DNA from: Bilophila wadsworthia ATCC 49260
GTDB lineage: Bacteria; Desulfobacterota; Desulfovibrionia; Desulfovibrionales; Desulfovibrionaceae
DNA: 30,883 nucleotides
Direction of reading: 5' to 3'
Assembly (NCBI RefSeq): GCF_000701705.1
Contig: NZ_JNJP01000047.1
Span: 1-30,883, forward strand
Shown here: positions 1 to 7,404 of the stretch, in pieces
How positions within the stretch are numbered: position 1 is the first letter of the stretch
Layout: every line of letters starts with the position of its first letter
Translations under genes and position numbers: made by a program
The notes under the pieces: model-generated
Seen by the model: the letters and a program-made list of their open reading frames with translations, nothing else
The model's database searches: none
What the model was told of the DNA's origin: nothing

Positions 1-489
1 CTTTCGGAAGGCCGGGCTACGCTTGCCGAGATTCTTGAGCATTTGCGGGGCATGGGCGTTGAAACGGTTTCACTCTCCGCGCTCGGACGCCAGAAGCAGA
101 AGATCGACAAGGTGGCTGCGAAACTCAGGCAGAGCCGGGAGATAGTGGACGCTCTTGTCGAAAAGGCTGGGCCGAGCGCCGCCGAGGGGAAACAGGGGCG
201 GCTTCTCGTCCAAATGCTCCGCAAGCTCGTTTATGATCACCTTGAAGCGCATCTTTTGGAAGAGGAAGACGGGGAAGGGCTCGATAATCAGGGTGTCTTT
301 TTCCTCGCAAAGTCCTTGAAGGAAATGTCGCAGGCCGCCCGGCTCGAACAGGACTTTGAGGCGAAGGTCCGGGAGCGCGTCCAGAAAGAGACGGTGAAGG
401 CCGTGGAAGACAGCGCCCGCGAGGCCGGGCTTTCCGCCGAGACGGTGGAAGCGATCAAGGGCCGCATTCTGGGGATAAAAGATGCCTAA
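1..489 (+). CDS. Mu gp27-like small terminase subunit (DUF3486), 5' end missing
   Basis: The reading frame is open from the first base of the window, and the residues before the internal TTG at nt 43 (LSEGRATLAEILEHLRGMGV) look like the N-terminal part of the DUF3486/Mu gp27 family, so the gene is cut by the window edge and does not start at nt 43. It encodes a mostly helical, charged protein with a conserved-looking segment SALGRQKQKIDKVAAKLRQS. In Mu-like phages this protein is the small terminase subunit that helps start headful DNA packaging. Its stop overlaps the start of the large terminase by 8 nt, so translation is probably coupled. The family call rests on sequence recall plus position. 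Confidence 0.85.
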   Translation, partial: LSEGRATLAEILEHLRGMGVETVSLSALGRQKQKIDKVAAKLRQSREIVDALVEKAGPSAAEGKQGRLLVQMLRKLVYDHLEAHLLEEEDGEGLDNQGVFFLAKSLKEMSQAARLEQDFEAKVRERVQKETVKAVEDSAREAGLSAETVEAIKGRILGIKDA

Positions 490-2104
490 GCCGCCTGTGA
501 CCGCCGAAGAATGGGAACGCCACCGGGAAGCGTCCCGACAGGCTCTTCCCGACACGCTCAAGGGAAAAACGCTTCCGGACGTCCTCTTGCCGTACCAGCA
601 GCGGGCCGTGGCCTCGATCATGGAGCTTCCGGTGGTGGTCATCGAAAAGAGCCGCCGTATCGGCCTGACGTGGGGCATCGCGGCTGCGGCCGTGCTCCTT
701 TCCGCCTCGTCGCGTTCCGCCGGAGGGATGGATACGCTCTATCTCGGGTACAGCCTCGACATGGCCCGCGAGTTCATCGATACTGCGGCGATGTGGGCGA
801 AGGCGTTCGCCCCGGCCGCCTGCGAGGTTGAGGAATGCCTTTTCAAAGATACGAAGCCCGACGGTTCCTCGGACGACATCCTCGCCTACCGCATCGTTTT
901 CGCTTCCGGGTATGAAATCATGGCGCTCACGTCCCGCCCCCGTTCTCTTCGCGGGCGTCAGGGCATGGTCATCCTCGACGAAGCGGCTTTCCATGATCAG
1001 CTTGGCGAGGTCATGAAGGCGGCGCTCGCCCTGCTCATGTGGGGCGGCAAAGTCGTGGTCGTCTCGACGCATGACGGGGATACCAACCCGTTCAACCTGC
1101 TCTGCGAAGAAGTCCGCAAGGGAAACAAGCCCTACGAGCTTGTCAAAATCACCTTCGACGATGCGCTTGCGGACGGGCTGTACCGCCGAATCTGCCTTGT
1201 GCAGGGGAAGGGATGGAGCCCGGAAGCGGAGAACGAATGGCGCGAAGGCATTATAGCTTTCTATGGGGAAGATGCGGACGAAGAGCTTTTCGTCATTCCC
1301 CGGCACGGCTCCGGGGCGTACATCCCGGCGGCGCTCATCGAACGCGCCCAGCGCGTCGACGTGCCGGTCTTGCGCTTCGAGCGGCCGGATGCATGGGCGG
1401 AGCTTGCGGATCACCTTCAGGAAGCCGAGGCCCGCGACTGGTGCGAGGCGGAACTTTCCCCCGTGCTCACCGGGATTCCGGCGGGGTTCGACACCTACGC
1501 CGGGGAGGACTTCGCGCGCAAGGGCGACCTCACATCCCTTTGGATAGCGCAACGGCGGCAGGACATGAGCTTCCCGTGCGTGCTGCTCCTTGAGCTTCGC
1601 AATGTTCCTTATGAAATTCAAAAGCTCATCGTGTTTTACGTCCTCTCCCGGCTGGCGAGGCTCAGGGGCGGCATGTTCGACGCCACCGGGAACGGCGGCT
1701 ACCTCGCCGAGGCCGCCGCGAAGCGCTTCCGGGGAATCGTTGCGCAAATGCTCAATCCCACCTTTTACGCCGGGATTACCCCGAAATTCAAGGCGGCGTT
1801 CGAGCGGGACGAAGTCGTCATGCCCCGAGACGTCGATGTATATAATGATCACCGTTCCATCCGTCTGGTGAAGGGTGTTCCCCAGATCGTCCGGGAAGAA
1901 CAGCGGGCGGGCAAAGGTGAAGACAGCAAAGGGCGGAAGAAACGGCGTCACGGCGACTCGGCGATCGCGCATCTTCTTTGTTATGCGGCGTCGCAGGAGA
2001 AAAAGGCCGAAATCGAATTTTTGACGGAAAGCGGGGAGTCAGGCTGGCGGAGTACGTCCGGCGGCCTTTTCGCCGCCCGCCCCGGAGGAGCTGAGGAATG
2101 GTGA
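482..2104 (+). CDS. Large terminase subunit (Mu gp28-like)
   Basis: A 540-residue packaging motor. An N-terminal ATPase domain has a Walker A-like segment EKSRRIGLTWG (about residues 55-65) and a Walker B segment GMVILDEAAF (about 161-170). The C-terminal half, including FDTYAGEDFARKGDLTSLW and FDATGNGGYL, fits the RNase H-like nuclease domain that cuts concatemeric or integrated DNA. The protein would dock on the portal and pump DNA into the procapsid with ATP. The ATG at 482 lies inside the end of the small terminase gene, and the stop overlaps the portal start by 7 nt. Length and domain order match Mu gp28 homologues, and no truncation is visible. Confidence 0.95.
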   Translation: MPKPPVTAEEWERHREASRQALPDTLKGKTLPDVLLPYQQRAVASIMELPVVVIEKSRRIGLTWGIAAAAVLLSASSRSAGGMDTLYLGYSLDMAREFIDTAAMWAKAFAPAACEVEECLFKDTKPDGSSDDILAYRIVFASGYEIMALTSRPRSLRGRQGMVILDEAAFHDQLGEVMKAALALLMWGGKVVVVSTHDGDTNPFNLLCEEVRKGNKPYELVKITFDDALADGLYRRICLVQGKGWSPEAENEWREGIIAFYGEDADEELFVIPRHGSGAYIPAALIERAQRVDVPVLRFERPDAWAELADHLQEAEARDWCEAELSPVLTGIPAGFDTYAGEDFARKGDLTSLWIAQRRQDMSFPCVLLLELRNVPYEIQKLIVFYVLSRLARLRGGMFDATGNGGYLAEAAAKRFRGIVAQMLNPTFYAGITPKFKAAFERDEVVMPRDVDVYNDHRSIRLVKGVPQIVREEQRAGKGEDSKGRKKRRHGDSAIAHLLCYAASQEKKAEIEFLTESGESGWRSTSGGLFAARPGGAEEW

Positions 2105-3537
2105 AAGAGAAGAAAACGCCGAAAATCCAGCCCGAGTACCGCGTCGTCAGTTCCGGAGCGCTTGATCTGGCGAATTTTGCCGGGGAAATCGTTTCAAACC
2201 CGGACACGGTGCTCGTGTCTCTCGGCGGGGAGCTCAAGAATTACGCGAAACTCCTGCGCGACGATCAGGTCCACAGCTTGCTTGAACAGCGTCAGGACGC
2301 GCTCATCGCCGCCGAGTGGGAGGTTGTGCCGGGCGGTGAGGACAGCCGAGACCGGGAAGCCGCCGACTTTTTGCGTGGGCAGCTCATGGCGCTGAATTGG
2401 GATGCGATCACACGCCGGATGCACAAGGGTGTTCTTTACGGCTACTCCGTCGCCGAATGCATCTTCGGCATGGACGGGAACAGGATCACCCTCGACGCCG
2501 TGAAGGTGAGAAAACCGTGGCGGTTCGGGTTCGGCAAGGACGGCGAGCTGAAACTTCGCGTCAACGCGCAGACTTTGCTCATGCCCGAGAGGAAGTTCTG
2601 GATCGCGGTGTGGGGGGCGGATGACGACGATTCCCCTTATGGGCAGGGGCTCGGCCATGCGCTCTGGTGGCCGGTGTACCTGAAACGCAACGGCGCGAAG
2701 TTCTGGGCGGCGTACCTCGACAAGTTCGGCTCGCCGTCCGTCAAGTCGAAATACCCGGCGGGAGCCACCGAGAAGGAAAAGGCGACGGCGCTTGAGGCGG
2801 CCAAAGCCTTTCGGAATGAATCCGCCGTTGCCGTGCCGGAAGGGTTCGACGTCGAGCTTATCGAGGCCGCGAAGAATTCCGGCGGGAGTTATGAAGAGTT
2901 TTTAAAATACTGGGATGGAGCCATTGCGAAGATCATCCTTTCCCAGACCGGGACGACGCAACAGGGGCAATACTCCGGCACTGCGGAAGTGTTGAACGAC
3001 GTCAAGTCCGAACTCGTGAAGGCCGATGCCGACCTTTTGTGCGAGAGCTTCAACGACACCGTCGCCACATGGCTTACCGAATGGAACTTCCCGGGCGCGA
3101 AGACGCCGCAGGTCTGGCGGAAGGTGCCGAACACCCGGCGGGAAGAAGCGCAGCGTGCCGCCGACAAGGGGGCGTACGAGATCGGCCTCGAACTTACGGA
3201 CGACGCGATCAACCGCCGTTACGGCGAGGATTGGAAACGCCGTGCGGCTGCGCCTGTCTCCGTCCCATCGGATTCTCCCGCCTTCGCCGAACCGGGACGG
3301 GACGAGCCCGGCGAAATCGCCGAACAGCTTGAGTCCGTGACGAACGCAGCTGACACGGGTATGATCGACATGATACGCGCCGAACTGGACGCGGCGATCA
3401 GGGCCGGGGAGGACTTCGCGGCGTTCTCGGATCGGATTGCCGGACTGTACCCCGTCATGGATACGGCGGAACTGGCCGAAGCCCTCGAGGGGGCCGTATT
3501 GGCGGCCAATCTTTCCGGCAGGGCTTCCAATGGCTGA
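2098..3537 (+). CDS. Portal protein (DUF935, Mu gp29-like)
   Basis: A 479-residue portal protein of the DUF935 family. It forms the dodecameric DNA entry/exit ring at one capsid vertex and binds terminase. Visible family marks are the segment ILSQTGTTQQGQYSGTAEVL in the second half and the N-terminal PEYRVVSSGALDLANFAGEI. Position directly after large terminase and before gpF is the standard Mu order. The start codon overlaps the terminase stop, and the last 8 nt overlap the start of the next gene, consistent with translational coupling through the packaging cluster. Confidence 0.94.
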   Translation: MVKEKKTPKIQPEYRVVSSGALDLANFAGEIVSNPDTVLVSLGGELKNYAKLLRDDQVHSLLEQRQDALIAAEWEVVPGGEDSRDREAADFLRGQLMALNWDAITRRMHKGVLYGYSVAECIFGMDGNRITLDAVKVRKPWRFGFGKDGELKLRVNAQTLLMPERKFWIAVWGADDDDSPYGQGLGHALWWPVYLKRNGAKFWAAYLDKFGSPSVKSKYPAGATEKEKATALEAAKAFRNESAVAVPEGFDVELIEAAKNSGGSYEEFLKYWDGAIAKIILSQTGTTQQGQYSGTAEVLNDVKSELVKADADLLCESFNDTVATWLTEWNFPGAKTPQVWRKVPNTRREEAQRAADKGAYEIGLELTDDAINRRYGEDWKRRAAAPVSVPSDSPAFAEPGRDEPGEIAEQLESVTNAADTGMIDMIRAELDAAIRAGEDFAAFSDRIAGLYPVMDTAELAEALEGAVLAANLSGRASNG

Positions 3538-4783
3538 TCCGAAAAAACGCCCCGAGGTCGAATTCAAGGGGACGCCCTTCAAGGAGGCGATTGATTTCTT
3601 TCAGGGCAAAGTCCGCGTCCCCACCCGCGCCTATACCGATCTCATGGGGGCCGCGCACAGCAAGGGCTTTATGGTCGCCGGGGCGACGAAAGACGAGCTT
3701 CTCGCGGATTTTCAGGAAACCATTGGACGCTGCATCCGGGACGGCCTGACGCTTGAGGATTTCCGCAAGGATTTTGACAGAATCGTTGCCGCCCACGGGT
3801 GGAGCTACAAAGGTTCCCGGGGCTGGCGGACCCGTACCATCTTTGAGACGAACATCCGCACCTCGTACATGGCCGGCAAATGGCAGCAGGCGCAGGAAAC
3901 CAAACGGATGCGCCCCTACGGGCGCTACATCCATACGACCGTCCGGCATCCGCGCCTTGATCACGAGTCATGGCACAACAAAATAGTGCCTCTCGACGAT
4001 CCGTGGTGGACGTACCGCTGGCCGCCGAACGGCTGGGGATGCAAATGCGGCGTGGAAACCGTCTCGGAGCGGGAGTTGCAGCGCGAAGGCTGGGAGGTCT
4101 GGAACCCGCCGCCGGATACAACAAAGATGGTTCCGGTGAAGACGCCGGACGGCATCATCGAGGTCGAAACCGTGGACGGCGTCGATCCGTCCTTTGCCTA
4201 TAACCCCGGCAAGGCGGCATCCGGGATGTGCCTTTCCCCGGTAAAGATTCAGGAGGCGCAGTCCGACGGCACGTGGAAGGGCTGGCGGCCCATTCCGTGG
4301 GGCGAAAGGTCGCGGGAAAACTGGGAGTCGCTGGGGCGTCCGGAAAAGCTCCCCTTGGACAAGCCCACGGCGAAGCTCGCAGAAAAGGTTTCCACCCCGG
4401 AAGCGCTCAGGCCCATACTTGAAAAGACGATCGGCGCGGACTCGGCCTTTTTCCAGACGGCGGACGGGGCCGTCGTGTGGCTCTCCGTCGACACGCTCAT
4501 GCATATACAGCCGGGCCGGAGCCCGTTCGTGCCGCTCATTCCCGAACTTCTGAGTGATCCGTTCGAGGTGTGGATGGATTTCGAGGAGCACGAGGCGACG
4601 GGACGGGTGGAGCTGAAAAAGCGGTATGTAAAGCTGATCTGGACGGGAAAAAGGGAGCAGGGGCTCTATATTGTGGTGCAAGTTGTCAATGGACGGCTTA
4701 CGGGATGGACGTTCGTTCCTGCATCATCAAAAAGCGTCTTGAACAACCAAAGACGGGGAAAGCTCATTTGGAGCCGAGAATAA
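3530..4783 (+). CDS. Mu gpF-like minor head protein with C-terminal PBECR-type nuclease-like domain
   Basis: I chose ATG 3530 (MADPKKRPEV), which overlaps the portal stop, over an ATG 93 nt upstream that lies wholly inside the portal gene; the product has 417 residues. Residues ~25-195 are a Mu gpF/SPP1 gp7-type head morphogenesis domain, with segments RTIFETNIRTSYMAGKWQQ and WPPNGWGCKCGVETVSE and the usual metal-site-like Cys/His/Trp cluster. Residues ~285-415 form a second domain with patterns PFVPLIPELLSDPFEVWMDF, GRVELKKRYVKLIW and VVNGRLTGWTFVP that I recognise as the PBECR (phage Barnase-EndoU-ColicinE5/D-RelE-like) family. A few gpF molecules enter each Mu particle, so the extra domain could be injected with DNA. 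The gpF call is firm; the PBECR call is likely. Confidence 0.9.
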   Translation: MADPKKRPEVEFKGTPFKEAIDFFQGKVRVPTRAYTDLMGAAHSKGFMVAGATKDELLADFQETIGRCIRDGLTLEDFRKDFDRIVAAHGWSYKGSRGWRTRTIFETNIRTSYMAGKWQQAQETKRMRPYGRYIHTTVRHPRLDHESWHNKIVPLDDPWWTYRWPPNGWGCKCGVETVSERELQREGWEVWNPPPDTTKMVPVKTPDGIIEVETVDGVDPSFAYNPGKAASGMCLSPVKIQEAQSDGTWKGWRPIPWGERSRENWESLGRPEKLPLDKPTAKLAEKVSTPEALRPILEKTIGADSAFFQTADGAVVWLSVDTLMHIQPGRSPFVPLIPELLSDPFEVWMDFEEHEATGRVELKKRYVKLIWTGKREQGLYIVVQVVNGRLTGWTFVPASSKSVLNNQRRGKLIWSRE

Positions 4784-4787
4784 AAAA

Positions 4788-4894
4788 GCGGCACGGCGTC
4801 ATGCCGAACCGCAGAAATATGGGGCGGGAGGAATCCAAGATATGGCCAAGCCTCCCCGCCGGGTATGGGTTAGCGGGGCCATATCCCGACCCAT
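4788..4894 (+). promoter_or_regulatory. GC-rich region with competing stem-loops after gpF
   Basis: Several strong inverted repeats overlap. GCGG/CCGC (4788-4791 with 4809-4812) encloses CGGC/GCCG (4794-4797 with 4803-4806). GGCGGGAGG (4823-4831) pairs with CCTCCCCGCC (4851-4860) with one bulge. ATATGGCC (4840-4847) pairs perfectly with GGCCATAT (4877-4884). CGGGTATGG (4860-4868) pairs with CCATATCCCG (4879-4888) with one bulge. The last two are mutually exclusive. No T-tract directly follows, although T-rich sequence begins at 4917. It may be an attenuator, a riboswitch-like leader or an antisense RNA of the phage C4 type; none of these can be decided from one copy. Confidence 0.4.
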
Positions 4895-4910
4895 GCCGTC
4901 GCTGAGATAA
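4842..4910 (+). CDS. Possible 22-codon leader peptide or gene remnant
   Basis: A short frame (starting MAKPPRRVWVSG, ending MPSLR) follows a good ribosome site, GGGAGG at 4826-4831. Both the ribosome site and the ATG are inside the inverted repeats of the surrounding structured region. It might be a leader peptide, the stub of a longer gene, or chance coding in a structured RNA. There is no family assignment. Confidence 0.2.
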   Translation: MAKPPRRVWVSGAISRPMPSLR

Positions 4911-4956
4911 TATACCATTTTTTATTTTCAAAACTCAAGAAGAATTTATGCCGTTT

Positions 4957-5247
4957 TCATGAGAAAGAGCTTAACATATCTTCAATATCATCAGCGGATT
5001 GTTTTTCATTAAGATGATGTATTTCCACTTGTTGAAAAAGAGTATCTATGAGCGCTTTACCTGATCTTACGCCCCTTATTCTTACTCCATCAATAAAAAC
5101 ATTCAACTGGCATGGGTCCTCTTGATCATGTACTATGGAAATAGTCTTTCCTGCAAACGGAACATCACAAATATCTTCGTTTGATTCCAATAAGTTATCT
5201 GCTGACACCACCCAAGTAGGTCTTAAAAAATACGCATAGCTATCCAT
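4957..5247 (-). CDS. Small unknown protein in AT-rich insert
   Basis: A 96-residue protein on the strand opposite to the phage late genes. The start (ATG, complement of 5245-5247) is preceded by GAGGAG with 8 nt spacing on the minus strand, which supports real translation. The product is acidic toward its C-terminus (SADDIEDMLSSFS), has no transmembrane segment or signal peptide, and I do not recognise the family. Base composition is clearly AT-richer than the neighbouring head genes, as expected for an acquired moron-type gene with its own transcription. It sits between gpF and the protease, where Mu has gene G. Confidence 0.65.
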   Translation of the reverse strand: MDSYAYFLRPTWVVSADNLLESNEDICDVPFAGKTISIVHDQEDPCQLNVFIDGVRIRGVRSGKALIDTLFQQVEIHHLNEKQSADDIEDMLSSFS

Positions 5248-5352
5248 GAGATATACTCCTCATTAAAAGTAACTGGATGGGATACAAAAAAATCCGCCTG
5301 AAGAGGCTGCTACTCATTTCCTATATTCTATTTTGTTCAAAAACAAGAGAGG

Positions 5353-5381
5353 TTGACGCCCCAGTTTTTCCGGGCTAGGGA
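5353..5381 (+). promoter_or_regulatory. Weak candidate promoter for the secreted-protein gene
   Basis: TTGACG (5353-5358) is followed after 17 nt by TAGGGA (5376-5381), a good -35 with a poor -10. A strong ribosome site AGGAGG (5389-5394) precedes ATG 5400. The upstream minus-strand gene means the plus-strand gene needs its own promoter or read-through from gpF. Confidence 0.3.
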
Positions 5382-5399
5382 AATACTAGGAGGAAAACT

Positions 5400-6053
5400 A
5401 TGCGAAAACTGGTAATTGCTGTTTTGCTGGTGCTGTTGTTTCCCGTATGTTCCTTTGCGGGGACGAAGCTCTTCAAAGATTATGAGTACGGGATGTCAAA
5501 GGAGGAAGTTCGCAACAAGTCAAAAGCTGTCCCCTGTCAAGATTTAAGGGTGCACGGCAATCTGTGCATTGCCCAGCCTGTGCCGTTTGCGGGGAAAGAA
5601 TGGGAAATGGCCTTTATGCTGGATAAGGATCGCCTTGTCTCTGTTGTTCTCGTTAAACCCTTTGATGAGATTACCTATAACAACGTGATGAAAACAACGC
5701 TTGTTAAGAATGGATTTACTCCATTGTATGCACGGGCAGATTCCTATGAAGTGGACATTATAGCGGTTGCCAAAAAACAGGGAAAGGAAGCGTTGAAAAT
5801 GGCCTTAGCCAAGGCGTATCCCGGCAAGGCCCAAACGATCCTTTACAGTTTTTTTGACGGGGAACATATCAAGTCCTCTGTATCGGCATACCAACCTGAC
5901 ACTCTCAAGGATTTTCTGGAACATGCAGAGATCGGAACTCGAAGTGTTGATGTGGTTGTGAATAACGGTATGCTCATGCTAAAATTTTTGGCTCCGTTGG
6001 ACGCCTTGGCCGACATGAAAAAAGATTCCAGTTCCGCCGAAGAAGCTTTTTAA
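5400..6053 (+). CDS. Unknown exported protein (phage moron)
   Basis: A 217-residue protein with a clear Sec signal peptide: a lysine/arginine start (MRK), a hydrophobic core (LVIAVLLVLLFPV) and a likely cleavage after CSFA. The mature part begins GTKLFKDYEYGMSKEEV and has a few cysteines (near PCQDL and GNLCIAQ) that could form a disulfide in the periplasm. No domain is recognised. Strong RBS AGGAGG lies 5 nt before the ATG. Its composition is AT-richer than the structural genes, and it interrupts the head operon, which fits a lysogenic-conversion gene expressed by the prophage, for instance acting at the cell envelope. That role is inference. Confidence 0.75.
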   Translation: MRKLVIAVLLVLLFPVCSFAGTKLFKDYEYGMSKEEVRNKSKAVPCQDLRVHGNLCIAQPVPFAGKEWEMAFMLDKDRLVSVVLVKPFDEITYNNVMKTTLVKNGFTPLYARADSYEVDIIAVAKKQGKEALKMALAKAYPGKAQTILYSFFDGEHIKSSVSAYQPDTLKDFLEHAEIGTRSVDVVVNNGMLMLKFLAPLDALADMKKDSSSAEEAF

Positions 6054-6086
6054 GGGGCTGAGATTCCGTTACCCAGAATGACATGT

Positions 6087-6096
6087 GTTTATAAAC
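6087..6096. promoter_or_regulatory. Perfect 10-bp palindrome upstream of the protease gene
   Basis: GTTTATAAAC is a perfect palindrome in the 228-nt gap before the protease gene, and is followed closely by TGTAAACG. Mu drives gene I from a promoter that needs a dyad-binding activator (C protein), so a dyad here is suggestive, but the site is short and A/T-rich. The rest of the gap holds the inverted repeat AAACCG/CGGTTT near 6160-6181, the 27-bp repeat and the hairpin listed separately. Confidence 0.25.
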
Positions 6097-6210
6097 GCCT
6101 GTAAACGGGGTACGCGGTCTTTTCTTTTTAAAACCAGGCAACGGCTCATGTCGGGGCGAAACCGCCCTTAAAAACGGTTTGTGCGGGACGTTCGCTTCCC
6201 ACCGGGAACA

Positions 6211-6237
6211 CGTTTTCCTAAAGCCCTTTCAAAGACT
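6211..6237 (+). repeat. 27-bp exact direct repeat, copy 1 (before protease gene)
   Basis: The 27-nt sequence that begins CGTTTTCCTAAAG and ends CTTTCAAAGACT occurs without mismatch here and at 20,006-20,032, in the same orientation. In both places it opens a block of genes: protease/capsid here and tail fibre there. Its core AAAG-CC-CTTT is a short dyad. Mu has an activator-dependent late promoter at the same position in front of gene I, so a late-promoter or activator-binding role is the leading explanation. Confidence 0.8.
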
Positions 6238-6278
6238 CCTTTCCGCCCGTCCGCTACAACGGGATGAAAGGAGTCTTT
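6231..6278 (+). promoter_or_regulatory. Long hairpin burying the ribosome site of the protease gene
   Basis: AAAGACTCCTTTC (6231-6243) is perfectly complementary to GAAAGGAGTCTTT (6266-6278), with an inner CCCGT/ACGGG stem (6246-6250 with 6259-6263). The ribosome site AAAGGAG (6267-6273) is fully paired and the ATG at 6282 follows 3 nt after the stem. The 5' arm begins inside the 27-bp repeat. Only a weak T-run follows, so translational control is at least as likely as termination. Confidence 0.6.
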
Positions 6279-6281
6279 CTT

Positions 6282-7403
6282 ATGCCCAACCTCATCGAAA
6301 TCTTCCGGGGCGGGACACATACCGACATGCGCGGGACGACGCTCGCGTTCGGCGAATCCGAGATCGCCGATATCGCGGCGGCCTATGATCCCGCGCTTTC
6401 GGAAGCGCCGATCGTCATCGGCCACCCCCGCACGGACGCCCCGGCCTACGGCTGGGTCAAGTCGCTTTCCGCACGCGGGGACAGGCTCTACGCCGAGCCC
6501 GATCAGGTGGACGCCGCCTTTGCGGAGCTCGTCGAATCGGGCCGCTACAAAAAGGTTTCGGCCTGCTTTTACCGTCCCGCAGCCCCCGCGAACCCCAAAC
6601 CCGGCGCGTACTACCTGCGGCACGTCGGCTTTCTCGGCGCGCAGCCGCCCGCCGTCAAGGGGCTTGCCCCGGTGGAGTTCGCCGAAAGCCCCGAGGACGA
6701 CCTGCTTCTCGTGGAGTTCGCCGACCATGAATCCGTGAGCCTGCTTTCCCGCGTACTGTCCCTGTTTCGCGGCGTGCGTGACTACATCGTCGAGCGCGAC
6801 GGAACGGAAAAGGCCGACGCCGTCATTCCGAACGGCGTTCTCGAAAGCATGAAGGAGCAAGCCACCGTGGCCTTGGTCCTCCCTCCCGACCCCGAACCCG
6901 CCTACAGCGAGGAACACGTCATGTCCGATGACAAGAAAACCGTCTCCCCCGTGCAGCCCGCCGCAAGCCCCGATGAGCTGGCCCGGCGCGTCTCCGAGCT
7001 TGAAGCCCGCGAAGCCGCCTTTGCCGAACGCCAGCGCAGGGCCGAAGCCGAAACCGTCGTTACCGCCGCCGTCCGGGAGGGCCGTCTTACCCCGGCGCAG
7101 TCCGAAGGGCTCGCCGCGTTCATGGCGAACCTTTCCGAGTCCGACGCCGTCGCCTTTTCTGAAGGAGGAAAGGAGCTTTCCCCTGTGGCCTTCATGAAAA
7201 CCTTTCTGTCCCGCCTGCCCGTGCAGGTGGAGTTTGCCGAAAAGTCCGCCGGGGCCGACGAAACCATAGACGGGCTTTCGCCGCTCGACGCCGCGAACCG
7301 CGCCGTCGCCTATCAGGAACGGATGAAGAGGGACGGCGTCGTCATCACCACCACCGAAGCCCTTTCCGCCGTGAAGGCGGGCAAGGATAATGGAGCGCAG
7401 TAA
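6282..7403 (+). CDS. Prohead protease with fused scaffold (Mu gpI/gp32-like)
   Basis: A 373-residue Mu I-type protein. The N-terminal ~170 residues (MPNLIEIFRGGTHTDMRG, then APIVIGHPRTDAPAYGWVKS and RYKKVSACFY) match the Mu-like protease that matures the procapsid. The C-terminal ~160 residues are charged and helical, including a coiled-coil-like DELARRVSELEAREAAFAER, and correspond to the scaffold. I chose ATG 6282, not 6264, because AAAGGAG at 6267-6273 would be within the longer frame. The stop is immediately followed by the next gene. Confidence 0.9.
   Translation: MPNLIEIFRGGTHTDMRGTTLAFGESEIADIAAAYDPALSEAPIVIGHPRTDAPAYGWVKSLSARGDRLYAEPDQVDAAFAELVESGRYKKVSACFYRPAAPANPKPGAYYLRHVGFLGAQPPAVKGLAPVEFAESPEDDLLLVEFADHESVSLLSRVLSLFRGVRDYIVERDGTEKADAVIPNGVLESMKEQATVALVLPPDPEPAYSEEHVMSDDKKTVSPVQPAASPDELARRVSELEAREAAFAERQRRAEAETVVTAAVREGRLTPAQSEGLAAFMANLSESDAVAFSEGGKELSPVAFMKTFLSRLPVQVEFAEKSAGADETIDGLSPLDAANRAVAYQERMKRDGVVITTTEALSAVKAGKDNGAQ
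6921..7403 (+). CDS. Likely internal in-frame scaffold protein (Mu gpZ-like)
   Basis: Within the protease frame, ATG 6921 (codon 214, MSDDKKTVSPVQPAASPDEL) is preceded by GAGG at 6909-6912, 8 nt upstream. The segment from here on is the acidic, coiled-coil-like scaffold part. In Mu, gene Z is the separately translated 3' portion of gene I, so a 160-residue free scaffold is expected from this site. The internal start is inferred from position and ribosome site only. Confidence 0.5.
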   Translation: MSDDKKTVSPVQPAASPDELARRVSELEAREAAFAERQRRAEAETVVTAAVREGRLTPAQSEGLAAFMANLSESDAVAFSEGGKELSPVAFMKTFLSRLPVQVEFAEKSAGADETIDGLSPLDAANRAVAYQERMKRDGVVITTTEALSAVKAGKDNGAQ

Positions 7404-7404
7404 T

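Noticed and set aside
455..1972. Long minus-strand open frame across the large terminase gene
   Set aside because: Shadow of a high-GC coding region. The plus-strand terminase has clear ATPase and nuclease motifs and the minus product is Arg/Pro/Gly-rich without any family pattern.
3437..3529. Upstream start for the gpF-like gene
   Set aside because: The extra 31 residues lie in another frame of the portal gene, are Pro/Trp/Arg-rich, and ATG 3530 has the usual short overlap.
5283..5303. Minus-strand terminator GCCT/AGGC followed by a T-run (read leftward)
   Set aside because: Only a 4-bp stem, and it lies before, not after, the minus-strand gene it would serve.
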